A stretch of 18,570 nucleotides of DNA, taken from an uncultured Burkholderiales bacterium (GTDB lineage: Bacteria > Pseudomonadota > Gammaproteobacteria > Burkholderiales > Burkholderiaceae_C). The notes beneath the pieces are model-generated. The model did no database searches. It saw only the letters and a program-made list of their open reading frames with translations, and was not told the origin of the DNA. Below, piece by piece: positions 7,779-15,564 of this stretch. The position numbers were made by a program, and so were the translations under genes. Every line of letters starts with the position of its first letter. Positions within the stretch are counted from its first letter, which is position 1. Where the stretch lies: positions 1 to 18,570 of the forward strand of contig CAJBHE010000188.1 in the NCBI GenBank assembly GCA_903952885.1, in the 5' to 3' direction.

Positions 7779-9872
7779 ATGTCTGCTGGCCTGAATCTCG
7801 CGCAACAAGAAGCCGTCAATTTCTTGCACGGTCCATGTCTGGTGTTGGCGGGGGCTGGCTCAGGAAAAACGCGCGTCATCACCCACAAGATTGGTCGACT
7901 CATCCAAACGGGGCTCGAGCCCAAGCGCATAGCTGCCATCACCTTTACCAACAAAGCCGCCGCCGAGATGCGTGAGCGCGCCAAGGACTTGATAGGCCGA
8001 CCGGCCAAAGATGTGCTGATTTGCACCTTCCACGCTCTGGGCGTTCGCATGTTGCGCCAAGACGGTGGCGTGATGGGTCTCAAACCTCAGTTCAGCATCA
8101 TGGACAGCGCCGACGTGACGGGCATTTTGAAAGACGCAGGCGGAACCACTGATATAGCCACCGCCCGCCAATGGCAATGGACCATCAGCCTCTGGAAAAA
8201 CATGGGGCTCAACTCTGCCCAAGCCTTGGCGCAAGCCAAAGACGACAACGAAAGCACCATTGCCAAAATCATGGCGCGCTACGAAGAGCGCCTCAGCGCC
8301 TACCAAAGCGTGGACTTTGACGACCTCATTGGCTTGCCCTTGAAGCTACTGCAACAACACGACGAAGTGCGCGCCAAATGGCAAGCCCAACTCGGCCATG
8401 TGCTGGTAGATGAATACCAAGACACCAACGCCACCCAATACGAAGTGCTCAAGTGCTTGGTGGGCCCTGACCACTCAAGCGCCCGCTTCACAGCGGTAGG
8501 CGACGACGACCAGTCTATCTACGGCTGGCGCGGTGCGACGCTAGACAACTTGCGCCGATTGCCGCAAGACTTCCCCACCTTGAAGGTCATTAAGCTGGAG
8601 CAAAACTACCGTTCCACCAGCGCCATCTTGCGTGCAGCCAACAACGTCATTCAGCTCAACCCCAAGTTGTTTCCCAAAACCCTGTTTTCTGAACTGGGCG
8701 AGGGTGAACCCGTGCGCGTGGTCGATGCCGACAACGAAGAACACGAAGCCGAACGCGTAGTGGCCCGCATTCAGTCACTACGCGAGGGCACGGATGCGGG
8801 CAGCTGCGGCTTCAAGGAACTCAAAGACTTTGCTGTGCTGTACCGCGCCAACCACCAAGCGCGTATTTTTGAAAAAGCGCTGCGCAAAGCGCAGATTCCC
8901 TACAAGGTGTCTGGCGGCCAAAGCTTTTTTGACCGTGCTGAGATTCGCGACCTGTGCGCTTGGCTGCGCCTGTGGGTCAACAACGATGACGACCCTGCCT
9001 TCTTACGCACCGTCACCACGCCTAAGCGCGGCATTGGCCACCAAACCTTGGCCAGCCTCGGCCAGTTTGCCAGCCAGTACAAACTCAGCATGTTTGAGGC
9101 GCTGTTCAGCAACAGCCTGCCCTCGGTGCTCAATGCCCGCGCCATCGGCAGCCTGCACGAGTTTGGCCGCTATGTGAACGACCTTGAGTTTCGTGCCCGC
9201 CAAACACTCGGCGCGGAAGACGCACGCGCGTTTTTGAACGACTGGCTCAAAGACATCGGCTATGAAAAGCATCTGTACGACGCTGAAGAAAGCGAAAAAG
9301 CCGCCGCCGCCAAATGGAACAACGTGATCGAGTTTTGCGACTGGATGGCCCAGCGCTGCGGCGGCCAGATTGACGACACCGCTGGCGTGACCACCGGCAA
9401 CGACGTGAAAAACTTGCTAGAAGTGGCGCAAACCATTGCCCTGCTCTCCACCCTGACGGAGCGCGAAAAAGACCAAAACGTGGTAACGCTCTCCACCCTG
9501 CATGCCTCCAAAGGTTTGGAGTGGCCACACGTCATGTTGGTGGGCGTGACCGAGGGCATGCTACCCTTCAAACTCGACGACGAGCCCGGCTCCGAGCAAA
9601 CCAAAGAGAGCATCGTCGTGCGTTTGCAAGAGGAGCGCCGCCTGATGTATGTGGGCATCACCCGCGCCCAGCGCTCATTGGCGGTGAGCTGGACGCGCCG
9701 CCGCAAAAAAGGCCGCGACATGATTGCCGCCGTGCCCAGCCGCTTCATTGCGGAGATGGACCTCAACAAAGACACGGTCAAAGAAGACCCCCGCGAGAAG
9801 CTCAAAGCCTTGCGTGCGGAGTTTGCGCAACGCGCCAGCGCTGCGTCGGCTGAGAGTGCGGCTAATAAGTAA
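7779..9872 (+). CDS. rep: ATP-dependent 3'-5' DNA helicase, Rep/UvrD family
   Basis: A 697-residue superfamily 1A helicase; E. coli Rep has 673 residues. All helicase motifs are visible: AGAGSGKT at 24-31, ITFTNKAAAEM, VDEYQDTN with D211/E212, GDDDQSIYGWRGA, LEQNYRST, TLHASKGLEWPHV and YVGITRA from residue 624. The N-terminus (LNLAQQEAVNFLHGPCLVLAG) resembles Rep more than UvrD or PcrA. Rep removes proteins ahead of forks and helps replication restart. The open frame extends back to 7539, but that part is antisense to the transporter gene and is not conserved in character. I chose the ATG at 7779, which gives a Rep-like start; the ATG at 7749 would add ten residues. Neither has a clear ribosome binding site. 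A strong terminator follows the stop at 17 bases. Confidence 0.9.
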   Translation: MSAGLNLAQQEAVNFLHGPCLVLAGAGSGKTRVITHKIGRLIQTGLEPKRIAAITFTNKAAAEMRERAKDLIGRPAKDVLICTFHALGVRMLRQDGGVMGLKPQFSIMDSADVTGILKDAGGTTDIATARQWQWTISLWKNMGLNSAQALAQAKDDNESTIAKIMARYEERLSAYQSVDFDDLIGLPLKLLQQHDEVRAKWQAQLGHVLVDEYQDTNATQYEVLKCLVGPDHSSARFTAVGDDDQSIYGWRGATLDNLRRLPQDFPTLKVIKLEQNYRSTSAILRAANNVIQLNPKLFPKTLFSELGEGEPVRVVDADNEEHEAERVVARIQSLREGTDAGSCGFKELKDFAVLYRANHQARIFEKALRKAQIPYKVSGGQSFFDRAEIRDLCAWLRLWVNNDDDPAFLRTVTTPKRGIGHQTLASLGQFASQYKLSMFEALFSNSLPSVLNARAIGSLHEFGRYVNDLEFRARQTLGAEDARAFLNDWLKDIGYEKHLYDAEESEKAAAAKWNNVIEFCDWMAQRCGGQIDDTAGVTTGNDVKNLLEVAQTIALLSTLTEREKDQNVVTLSTLHASKGLEWPHVMLVGVTEGMLPFKLDDEPGSEQTKESIVVRLQEERRLMYVGITRAQRSLAVSWTRRRKKGRDMIAAVPSRFIAEMDLNKDTVKEDPREKLKALRAEFAQRASAASAESAANK

Positions 9873-9888
9873 AAACAATCAGACGATG

Positions 9889-9921
9889 AAAAAAGCCTCA
9901 GTGAGAACACTGAGGCTTTTT
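9889..9921. terminator. Bidirectional rho-independent terminator between rep and tRNA-Phe
   Basis: A perfect nine-base-pair stem, GCCTCAGTG (9895-9903) with CACTGAGGC (9908-9916) around the loop AGAA, flanked by A-runs on the left and T-runs on the right. On the plus strand it ends rep. On the minus strand it ends the tRNA-Phe transcript and has a run of six Ts after the stem. Confidence 0.92.
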
Positions 9922-9926
9922 AGTTT

Positions 9927-10002
9927 TGGTGGCCTGGACGGGGATCGAACCTGTGACACGCGGATTTTCAATCCGCTGCTCTACCAACTGAGCTACCGGG
10001 CC
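9927..10002 (-). tRNA. tRNA-Phe (anticodon GAA)
   Basis: A 76-base cloverleaf with encoded CCA (plus-strand TGG at 9927-9929). The D stem GCTC/GAGC and the anticodon stem GCGGA/TCCGC pair fully around the loop TTGAAAA, so the anticodon is GAA. The T-loop TTCGATC is normal. Two stem positions do not pair: C5 opposite A68 in the acceptor stem (GGCCCGG with CCAGGCC) and A51 opposite C63 in the T stem (ACAGG with CCCGT). The gene follows ntrX by 32 bases on the same strand and has its own candidate promoter and a terminator. It may be the functional tRNA-Phe or a decayed copy; the intact loops and CCA favour function. Confidence 0.9.
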
Positions 10003-10014
10003 GAGAAGAACATT

Positions 10015-10023
10015 ATTCTAACA
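10015..10023 (-). promoter_or_regulatory. Candidate extended -10 promoter of tRNA-Phe
   Basis: Reading the minus strand, TGTTAGAAT fits an extended -10 element (TGn plus TAGAAT). It ends 12 bases before the first base of the tRNA, giving a leader of about five or six bases. There is no good -35 hexamer at the usual distance, which would lie at the end of ntrX. Confidence 0.4.
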
Positions 10024-10034
10024 CAAAGGTAGCG

Positions 10035-10694
10035 TTATGCGGCGCGTTTTGGCTTGGATAAATCCACGCCCAACTGCTTGAGCTTGCGATACAAATGCGT
10101 GCGCTCTAAGCCAGTTTTATCAGCCACGCGCGTCATCGAACCATTTTCTTGGGTGAGGTGATATTCAAAATAGGCACGCTCAAAGGCATCCCGCGCTTCA
10201 CGCAGGGGCTGCTCCAAATCAAAGCTCTGATGGGTCGGGGGGAGCACCACCGCTTGAGGGGCGGCATTGGCTACGTTGCCATCTTTGCTGGCTACAGCAT
10301 TCACGCTTTTGACGCCTGTGGCCGCCATGGGTTTGCGCGCCAAAGCTTGCTCGACGGCCTTCAGCAACTTTTGCAGGGTGATGGGTTTTTCTAAGAAAGC
10401 TTGTGCGCCTATGCGTGTGGCTTCCACCGCGGTGTCAATGGTGGCGTGGCCACTCATCATGATGACGGGCATGTTCAACAAACCCGCACCGGCCCATTCT
10501 TTGAGCAGGGTCACGCCATCGGTGTCGGGCATCCAAATGTCGAGCAAGACCAAATCAGGGCGTGCCGCTTGGCGTGCCAAGCGAGCCTGCGCTGCGTTTT
10601 CTGCCACTTCTACGGTATGGCCTTCGTCGTTGAGGATCTCAAACAAGAGGTCCCGAATGCCCAATTCATCATCCACCACCAAAATATTCGCCAT
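10035..10694 (-). CDS. ntrX: NtrX-like response regulator, receiver plus Fis-type HTH, no AAA+ domain
   Basis: A 219-residue response regulator paired with the NtrY kinase gene just upstream (21-base gap). The receiver domain spans about residues 1-120, with the acidic pair D8/D9, the phospho-acceptor D52 in LLDIWMP, S81 in MMSGHAT and K103 in EKPI. After an alanine/valine-rich linker (about 121-158), a Fis/HTH_8 DNA-binding domain follows, with the helix-turn-helix at about 185-210 (SMTRVADKTGLERTHLYRKL). The central AAA+ domain of full NtrX or NtrC (Walker A, GAFTGA) is absent. There is no sign of a frameshift: the linker is continuous and the gene lies in a tidy operon. It is likely a DNA-binding regulator that cannot activate sigma-54 promoters by itself. 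The target genes are unknown. Confidence 0.87.
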   Translation of the reverse strand: MANILVVDDELGIRDLLFEILNDEGHTVEVAENAAQARLARQAARPDLVLLDIWMPDTDGVTLLKEWAGAGLLNMPVIMMSGHATIDTAVEATRIGAQAFLEKPITLQKLLKAVEQALARKPMAATGVKSVNAVASKDGNVANAAPQAVVLPPTHQSFDLEQPLREARDAFERAYFEYHLTQENGSMTRVADKTGLERTHLYRKLKQLGVDLSKPKRAA

Positions 10695-10715
10695 GTCTTG
10701 CCGTGTCTCGCTGAA

Positions 10716-12995
10716 TTAAAGAAGCTGGGTTTGTTGCGATTGCGCAACTGTGAATGATAGCGACACTTGCGCCCCTATCACCCGCCCCTCTGATTCGCGA
10801 TTTTTCAGTTCAATGCGCGCCGAATGTTCGTCGGCAATTTTCTTCACCACCGCCAACCCAAGGCCCGTGCCACGCGTCTTGGTGGTGACATAGGGCTCAA
10901 AGGCGCGGTTCAAAATATTAGGCGGGAAACCCGGCCCGTTGTCACGCACCAGCAGCCGAACGCGACCTGATGTAGCGCCCAATTGTGTGGCGATTGACAC
11001 GGTGGGGTGTGCCTGCCCCTCGGTGGCGTCTTGAGCGTTTTGCAGCAGGTTGTGCACCACTTGGCGCAACTGCTGCGCATCTCCCATGATCAATGGGCAA
11101 GCGGCCTCAAGCTGGGCATGCACTGGCACGGCGGCATTTTCTGCGCCATACAGCTGCATGACGTCTTGCACCAAGGCGTTGAGGTCCAGTGGCTTGAGGT
11201 CCGCCAAAGGCAAGCGCGCGTAATCACGAAACTCATTGACCAAGCGCTTCATGGCATCCACTTGGTCCACGATGGTTTTGACTGACTTGTTCAAGATCAC
11301 TTGTTCAGGCACTTGCAGTTTGCCAGTGAGCTTCATTTCTAGGCGCTCAGCCGACAGCTGAATGGGGGTGAGCGGGTTTTTAATTTCGTGCGCCAGTCGA
11401 CGCGCCACCTCACCCCAGGCTTGCGCGCGTTGGGCAGACACGATTTCTGAAATATCGTCGAACACCAGCAAGCGGCCGTTGTTAGGCAACACAGCGCCTC
11501 GGGCCAGCAGGGTGATGTGTTGCTGCATGTCGTCACTCAGCTGCACGGCGGGGCTGATGGTGGTGGCGTGCAGCTCAAACGATTGTTGCCAATGGTCCAA
11601 GCCATGTTGGCTGCGGTCGCCCAAGAAGCCCTCAAACTCGCGGCGCACATGCTCGGCAAACTCCGCCAAGCCCTCGATGTCATTCAATGCACGTCCTTCC
11701 CACGCGGCCAATGGCACTCGCAAGATACGCGTGGCTCCAGGGTTGGATGATTTGATGCGGCCATCCTCGGTCAACACAATCACACCTGCGGTGAGGTTGT
11801 CGAGGATGGTCTGCAAGTTGGCACGCGAGGTGTGCACTTGCAACATGCTTCGGTCCACCGCGGTACGGGCATCGGCTAATTGCTGGGTCATTACAGCAAA
11901 TGAGCGGGTCAGCCCGCCCAGTTCATCACGACCTTGCAAAGCGGGCTTGGGGCTCAGGTCACCAGCCGCCACATCACGCACGCCTTCGGCCAGCATCAAC
12001 AAGGGTCGCGCCAATTGGTTGCCCAGCAGCACAGCCAACAGCACCGCACCGAAGACGGCCAAAAACAGACTCAGCGTCAAGGTGCCGATGTACATGCTGC
12101 GCAGCCCTTCGCGGCCTAGCGCACGCTCTTGGTATTCGCGATAGGCCACTTCCACCGCCAAGGCGTTGTTCACCAAGGTGGGTGGCAAGGCCTTGGTCAC
12201 CTGCAAAACACGGGGCTCAATGAGCAAGCCCAATCCAGAAGGGGCGACCAACACCAAGGCACGGATACGCGCCTTGGCTGTGCCTTGCAGCTCAGCCTCG
12301 TCCAAGCCATCGATGGCGGTGACCACGCTTTGTGTTTTCACCAAGCGCATCTGCATGGGGGTGGGTCGATCAGGGTTGATTTTGTAGCGCGACTCGCCCG
12401 CGCTAGAGATGGCTTGACCCGCCGTGCTCCACAAAATCACATCGTCTGCGCCCAGTTGGTCTTTCATGCGCTCCAGCGCAATACCGACGGAGGCATCGGG
12501 CAAGTCATTGATCTGGGCAATGGCAGCGCGCGTTTTTTGACCCAAGTCATTGGCCAAGGTGTCTAGCGTGGTGCGGCCCAAACTCAAGCCCGCATCTAAG
12601 GCCCCTTCGACCTTCACATCAAACCAGCTCTCAATGGAGCGCGAAACAAATTGGTAGGACACGCTATAAATTAGCAGCCCGGGCATGAACCCCACCAAGG
12701 CAAATGTGGCCGCAATTTTGAGCAACAAGCGACTGCCAAATTTGCCTTGACGCAAGCGCATCAGCAAGCGCATTGACAACCAAGCAATCACCCCCATCAG
12801 CAATGTGGCCACCACCACGTTCAAGCCAAACAGTTGGCGGTAGTTACGCTCGTAAAGTGCACGGTTGTCGGTGGCTTGGGTCAATAAAAATAACAACACC
12901 AAACCCAGCCCCAGCGCGACGGCTGCGCTGACAACCAACAACCACCGCAACTGAAAGCTGGAAAGGCGCGTGCGCTTTTCAGCCAGTTCAATCAT
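10716..12995 (-). CDS. ntrY: NtrY-like membrane sensor histidine kinase
   Basis: A 759-residue sensor kinase. The N-terminus has three membrane helices (about 16-40, 56-76 and 89-112), then a periplasmic sensor part to about residue 300. A fourth helix follows, then a HAMP domain (GNQLARPLLMLAEGVRDVAAGDLS), a PAS domain (LQTILDNLTAGVIVL), the dimerisation/phospho-acceptor domain with H536 in AHEIKNPLTP, and an ATPase domain with N box (NLLQNAQDA), G1 (DNGPGF) and G2 (GTGLGLA). This is the NtrY architecture. It should phosphorylate the downstream NtrX. NtrYX systems have been linked to nitrogen metabolism, redox and respiration in other bacteria; the signal here is unknown. Its ATG overlaps the stop of the DUF4390 gene in ATGA, so the two are probably coupled. 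Confidence 0.92.
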   Translation of the reverse strand: MIELAEKRTRLSSFQLRWLLVVSAAVALGLGLVLLFLLTQATDNRALYERNYRQLFGLNVVVATLLMGVIAWLSMRLLMRLRQGKFGSRLLLKIAATFALVGFMPGLLIYSVSYQFVSRSIESWFDVKVEGALDAGLSLGRTTLDTLANDLGQKTRAAIAQINDLPDASVGIALERMKDQLGADDVILWSTAGQAISSAGESRYKINPDRPTPMQMRLVKTQSVVTAIDGLDEAELQGTAKARIRALVLVAPSGLGLLIEPRVLQVTKALPPTLVNNALAVEVAYREYQERALGREGLRSMYIGTLTLSLFLAVFGAVLLAVLLGNQLARPLLMLAEGVRDVAAGDLSPKPALQGRDELGGLTRSFAVMTQQLADARTAVDRSMLQVHTSRANLQTILDNLTAGVIVLTEDGRIKSSNPGATRILRVPLAAWEGRALNDIEGLAEFAEHVRREFEGFLGDRSQHGLDHWQQSFELHATTISPAVQLSDDMQQHITLLARGAVLPNNGRLLVFDDISEIVSAQRAQAWGEVARRLAHEIKNPLTPIQLSAERLEMKLTGKLQVPEQVILNKSVKTIVDQVDAMKRLVNEFRDYARLPLADLKPLDLNALVQDVMQLYGAENAAVPVHAQLEAACPLIMGDAQQLRQVVHNLLQNAQDATEGQAHPTVSIATQLGATSGRVRLLVRDNGPGFPPNILNRAFEPYVTTKTRGTGLGLAVVKKIADEHSARIELKNRESEGRVIGAQVSLSFTVAQSQQTQLL

Positions 12996-13639
12996 GGCTT
13001 GAGCTCCAGTCGCTGTGTTTTGTTATAGCCAATGTTCCAGTCGCTCTGCCCCGTTGCGCCCATCTGCAAGGGACGCGGCAACTGTTTGAGATCAAGCTTG
13101 AAATTGATGCTGATGATTTGTTTGGCCTCTGGGTTGTAGTCTGCTGCGTTGGCGATGCGCCATTGCGCAATACGGCGGACGGCATTGATGGCATCTTCTG
13201 CCGTGTCATAGCTTTGCCCCAAGCTCACGCCCAAGCCACTGACGTTGAAGGCTTGCGGAGATATATTGACGCGCCAGCGTCGCGTGAGCGGCTGGTAAAA
13301 CAAACGCACATGACGCTCTGCATAGGCCACACGCTGGTTGTAGAAATACCAGCGTTCTTGGCTAATCTCCACCTCGGTCACAAAATAAAGCGTGATCCCC
13401 TTGATCAAGGCTTCTTCTAAAGCACTGGGCAGCTCAAACTGCCAAGTGCCAGACATGTACAGCGCCGCATCTTGGCGTTCTAGCTGCAAGCCCTGCAAAT
13501 CAACAGGCGTATTTGCCTGCGCCACCCCTGTCAGCATCAGGCTGATGGCCAAGCACAGCCAACGACCGCGCTTGACAGTGCCCCATAAGAGCAGGTCAAG
13601 TCGTGGGAAGTTTCTCCAGCAGTGCGTAGTAAAAGCCAT
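12992..13639 (-). CDS. DUF4390 family exported protein
   Basis: A 215-residue protein of the DUF4390 family, recognised from its pattern (WQFELPSALEEAL.KGI, EISQERWYFYN, FYQPLTRRWRV, DWNIGYNKTQRLEL) and its place between rsmB and ntrY. Residues 24-42 look like a signal sequence (RGRWLCLAISLMLTGVAQA) after a long basic N-terminus, with cleavage after AQA at 42, so the mature part is probably periplasmic. Its function is not known; position suggests it could assist the sensor NtrY, but that is only inference. I chose the ATG at 13639 because GGTGA lies five bases upstream. A GTG at 13648 is possible but forms part of that site. The first 44 bases overlap the end of rsmB in another frame. Confidence 0.82.
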   Translation of the reverse strand: MAFTTHCWRNFPRLDLLLWGTVKRGRWLCLAISLMLTGVAQANTPVDLQGLQLERQDAALYMSGTWQFELPSALEEALIKGITLYFVTEVEISQERWYFYNQRVAYAERHVRLFYQPLTRRWRVNISPQAFNVSGLGVSLGQSYDTAEDAINAVRRIAQWRIANAADYNPEAKQIISINFKLDLKQLPRPLQMGATGQSDWNIGYNKTQRLELKP

Positions 13640-14936
13640 CGTGATCACCGAGTAGATTGTCGGTGAGTGCGGCGCTTGTGGCGAGGCTTTGGGGTCTTAA
13701 ATGCCCCAAGGAGGGCAGTAAACGGGCGTTGGTGTTGTGTTCAACAAACGTTTTGGCTTGGTTCTCGCCTTCAGCACGAAAAACAGAGCAAGTGCAGTAA
13801 AGCAAACGTCCGCCCGGCTTGACCAATGGCCAGAGTTGCTTGAGCAGGTTTTTCTGAATGGCGGCGAGCTTGTCAATGTCTGTCTCGCGGCGTAACCAAC
13901 GCACATCGGGGTGGCGACGTACGATGCCCGAAGCGGTGCAGGGGGCATCCAACAAAATGGCATCAAACAACTGACCATCCCACCATGTTTTGGTTTGCGC
14001 AGCGTCAGCCGTGATGACATTGGCAGTGCGGCCAATGCGCTGCAAGTTTTGCGTAATGCGCTCGCAACGCTGCGGATCAATATCTAGCGCCACAACTTCG
14101 GATGTGTGGTCGAGCAGTTCTAGCAAGTGCGCGGTTTTCCCGCCGGGTGCTGCGCAGGCATCAAGCACGCGCAGGGCTTGGCCAACGATCGCCAAGTCTT
14201 TGAGTAACAGCTGCGCGGCGCATTGCGCGGCAGCGTCTTGCACCGAACACAGGCCTTCGGCAAAACCGGGAATATCCCGCACGTTGTGGGCCTGATCCAG
14301 AACCAAGCCTTGTTCGCCCACCGCTTGCGATGACAAACCGTGGTTATCCCAATCTGTTTGCAAGGCATCACGGCTGATGGCCGAGTTGTTCACGCGCAGG
14401 GTCATGGGCGCGGCTAGGTTATTGGCACGCAAGATGTCTTGCCAATAGTCGGGATGGTCTTTTTGCAAGCGCTTGACCCACCATTCGGGGTGGTTCCATT
14501 GCGCGTGCACGTCGTTGTCGGTGGCCTTGACCAAGGCATCGCGTTCGCGCAAAAAGCGACGCAAGCAGGCGTTTAAAAAATTGGCCTGCATGGCTAAGCT
14601 GCGCGTGTTTTTAGCTGCTTCTACGGCTTGGTTCACCAAGGTGTGGGGCTCATACGGCGCGTTTTCTGGGTCCCATGCCAAAGCCAGCGCGGTGCACAGC
14701 AAAGCATCGGGCAAAGGGGCGGGCGCACGGGACGCCAATTGCGCACGCAAAGCTTGCGCGCGCCCCAACTGACGCAGCGCCTGAAACAGCAAGGCTTGCA
14801 CACCAGGGCGCAAGCCTGACGGCACAGCTTCTAGGGCGGCAGTACCTGACACACCACGCCGCACTTGCGCCAAGGCTTGGGCCACAGCTTGCAGCTGCTG
14901 CCATAGTGGGACAGATGTGTGTGTGTGATCATTCAT
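13596..14936 (-). CDS. rsmB: 16S rRNA (cytosine-967-C5)-methyltransferase
   Basis: A 446-residue enzyme that methylates C967 of 16S rRNA with S-adenosylmethionine. The N-terminal NusB-like RNA-binding domain is visible (QALRQLGRAQALRAQL, YEPHTLVNQAVEAAK, NFLNACLRRFLRER). The SAM-binding motif LDACAAPGGKT lies near residues 257-268. C333 in DAPCTASG and the likely nucleophile C383 in CTCSVFRAEGE are both present. Length is near the E. coli enzyme (429). Its start overlaps the lemA-like stop in ATGA, and its end overlaps the DUF4390 gene by 44 bases, so the three are probably translated from one message. Confidence 0.94.
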   Translation of the reverse strand: MNDHTHTSVPLWQQLQAVAQALAQVRRGVSGTAALEAVPSGLRPGVQALLFQALRQLGRAQALRAQLASRAPAPLPDALLCTALALAWDPENAPYEPHTLVNQAVEAAKNTRSLAMQANFLNACLRRFLRERDALVKATDNDVHAQWNHPEWWVKRLQKDHPDYWQDILRANNLAAPMTLRVNNSAISRDALQTDWDNHGLSSQAVGEQGLVLDQAHNVRDIPGFAEGLCSVQDAAAQCAAQLLLKDLAIVGQALRVLDACAAPGGKTAHLLELLDHTSEVVALDIDPQRCERITQNLQRIGRTANVITADAAQTKTWWDGQLFDAILLDAPCTASGIVRRHPDVRWLRRETDIDKLAAIQKNLLKQLWPLVKPGGRLLYCTCSVFRAEGENQAKTFVEHNTNARLLPSLGHLRPQSLATSAALTDNLLGDHDGFYYALLEKLPTT

Positions 14937-15490
14937 TCCAATTGGCGTCCGGGTTTGAACTTAAAGAATCTCGCCATCAAAGTGGCAGGAAACATATCAA
15001 TTGCTTCGTTGTAGTGAGTTACCGCTTGGTTGAAACGCTGCAAATCTGGCTGAATGGAAATGCCCAGCTCAGCCCATCGCTGCGTCAGTTCTGCAGGTAC
15101 GGAGACGTAATACACATCGGGATGCGTGAGCGCTTCCCATGCATCTTGCAAATCACGGCTGGTGGCCACCAAAGCAATGGAGGATGCTGGTTCAAGCGGG
15201 TGCTCTTGCATGCGCGCCAAGGCCATGGCAGACAAATTGGCTGCCACTTGCAAGCGCGTCCAATGGCTAGCGCCCAACTCAGGCGATATCGCAGTTTGCC
15301 AACCCGATGGCGAAGTCACCGCTGCAGTGGTGGACTCTTGCACCAGCGCTTGGTAGCGCAACATGAGTTCTTCAAGCACAGCAAACTGTTTGTTCACTGC
15401 CGTGCGCAAACCCACCAAACGGCGGTAAGCCCCCACGCTCCAAAACACCATCACGGCCACGAACAGCCAAAACCACCACGCATCAAGCAT
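14933..15490 (-). CDS. LemA family protein (divergent)
   Basis: A 185-residue protein with one N-terminal membrane helix (about 4-21) followed by a helical domain. The LemA character is clear at both ends: AYRRLVGLRTAVNKQFAVLEELMLRYQAL early, and RFNQAVTHYNEAI..FPATLMARFFKFKPG near residues 153-181. The middle is divergent and lacks the usual Pro-Asn-Leu segment. LemA proteins are membrane-anchored and of uncertain function, often with peptidase or stress roles. The ATG at 15490 is supported by AAGGAG six bases upstream. The stop overlaps the rsmB start by four bases. It is the first gene after the rpoC terminator and may open the rsmB-ntrYX operon; only 35 bases separate the start from the hairpin. 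Confidence 0.82.
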   Translation of the reverse strand: MLDAWWFWLFVAVMVFWSVGAYRRLVGLRTAVNKQFAVLEELMLRYQALVQESTTAAVTSPSGWQTAISPELGASHWTRLQVAANLSAMALARMQEHPLEPASSIALVATSRDLQDAWEALTHPDVYYVSVPAELTQRWAELGISIQPDLQRFNQAVTHYNEAIDMFPATLMARFFKFKPGRQLE

Positions 15491-15525
15491 GTTGAACTCC
15501 TTGTGCTTTTACCGTTGAGCCCAAA

Positions 15526-15553
15526 CAACAAAGGCCCTTTCGGGCCTTTGTTG
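15526..15553 (-). terminator. rho-independent terminator after rpoC
   Basis: A perfect 12-base-pair hairpin: CAACAAAGGCCC (15526-15537) and GGGCCTTTGTTG (15542-15553) around a four-base loop. It lies 12 bases after the rpoC stop. On the minus strand the 3' arm runs into TTTGTTGTTTGGG, a broken T-run, so some readthrough into the lemA-like gene is possible. Confidence 0.85.
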
Positions 15554-15564
15554 AGGGGGTCGCT

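Noticed and set aside
10035..10694. NtrX as a frameshifted or deleted pseudogene
   Set aside because: The receiver, linker and HTH are in one intact frame with all key residues and normal operon spacing, so it is a short-form regulator and not a broken one.
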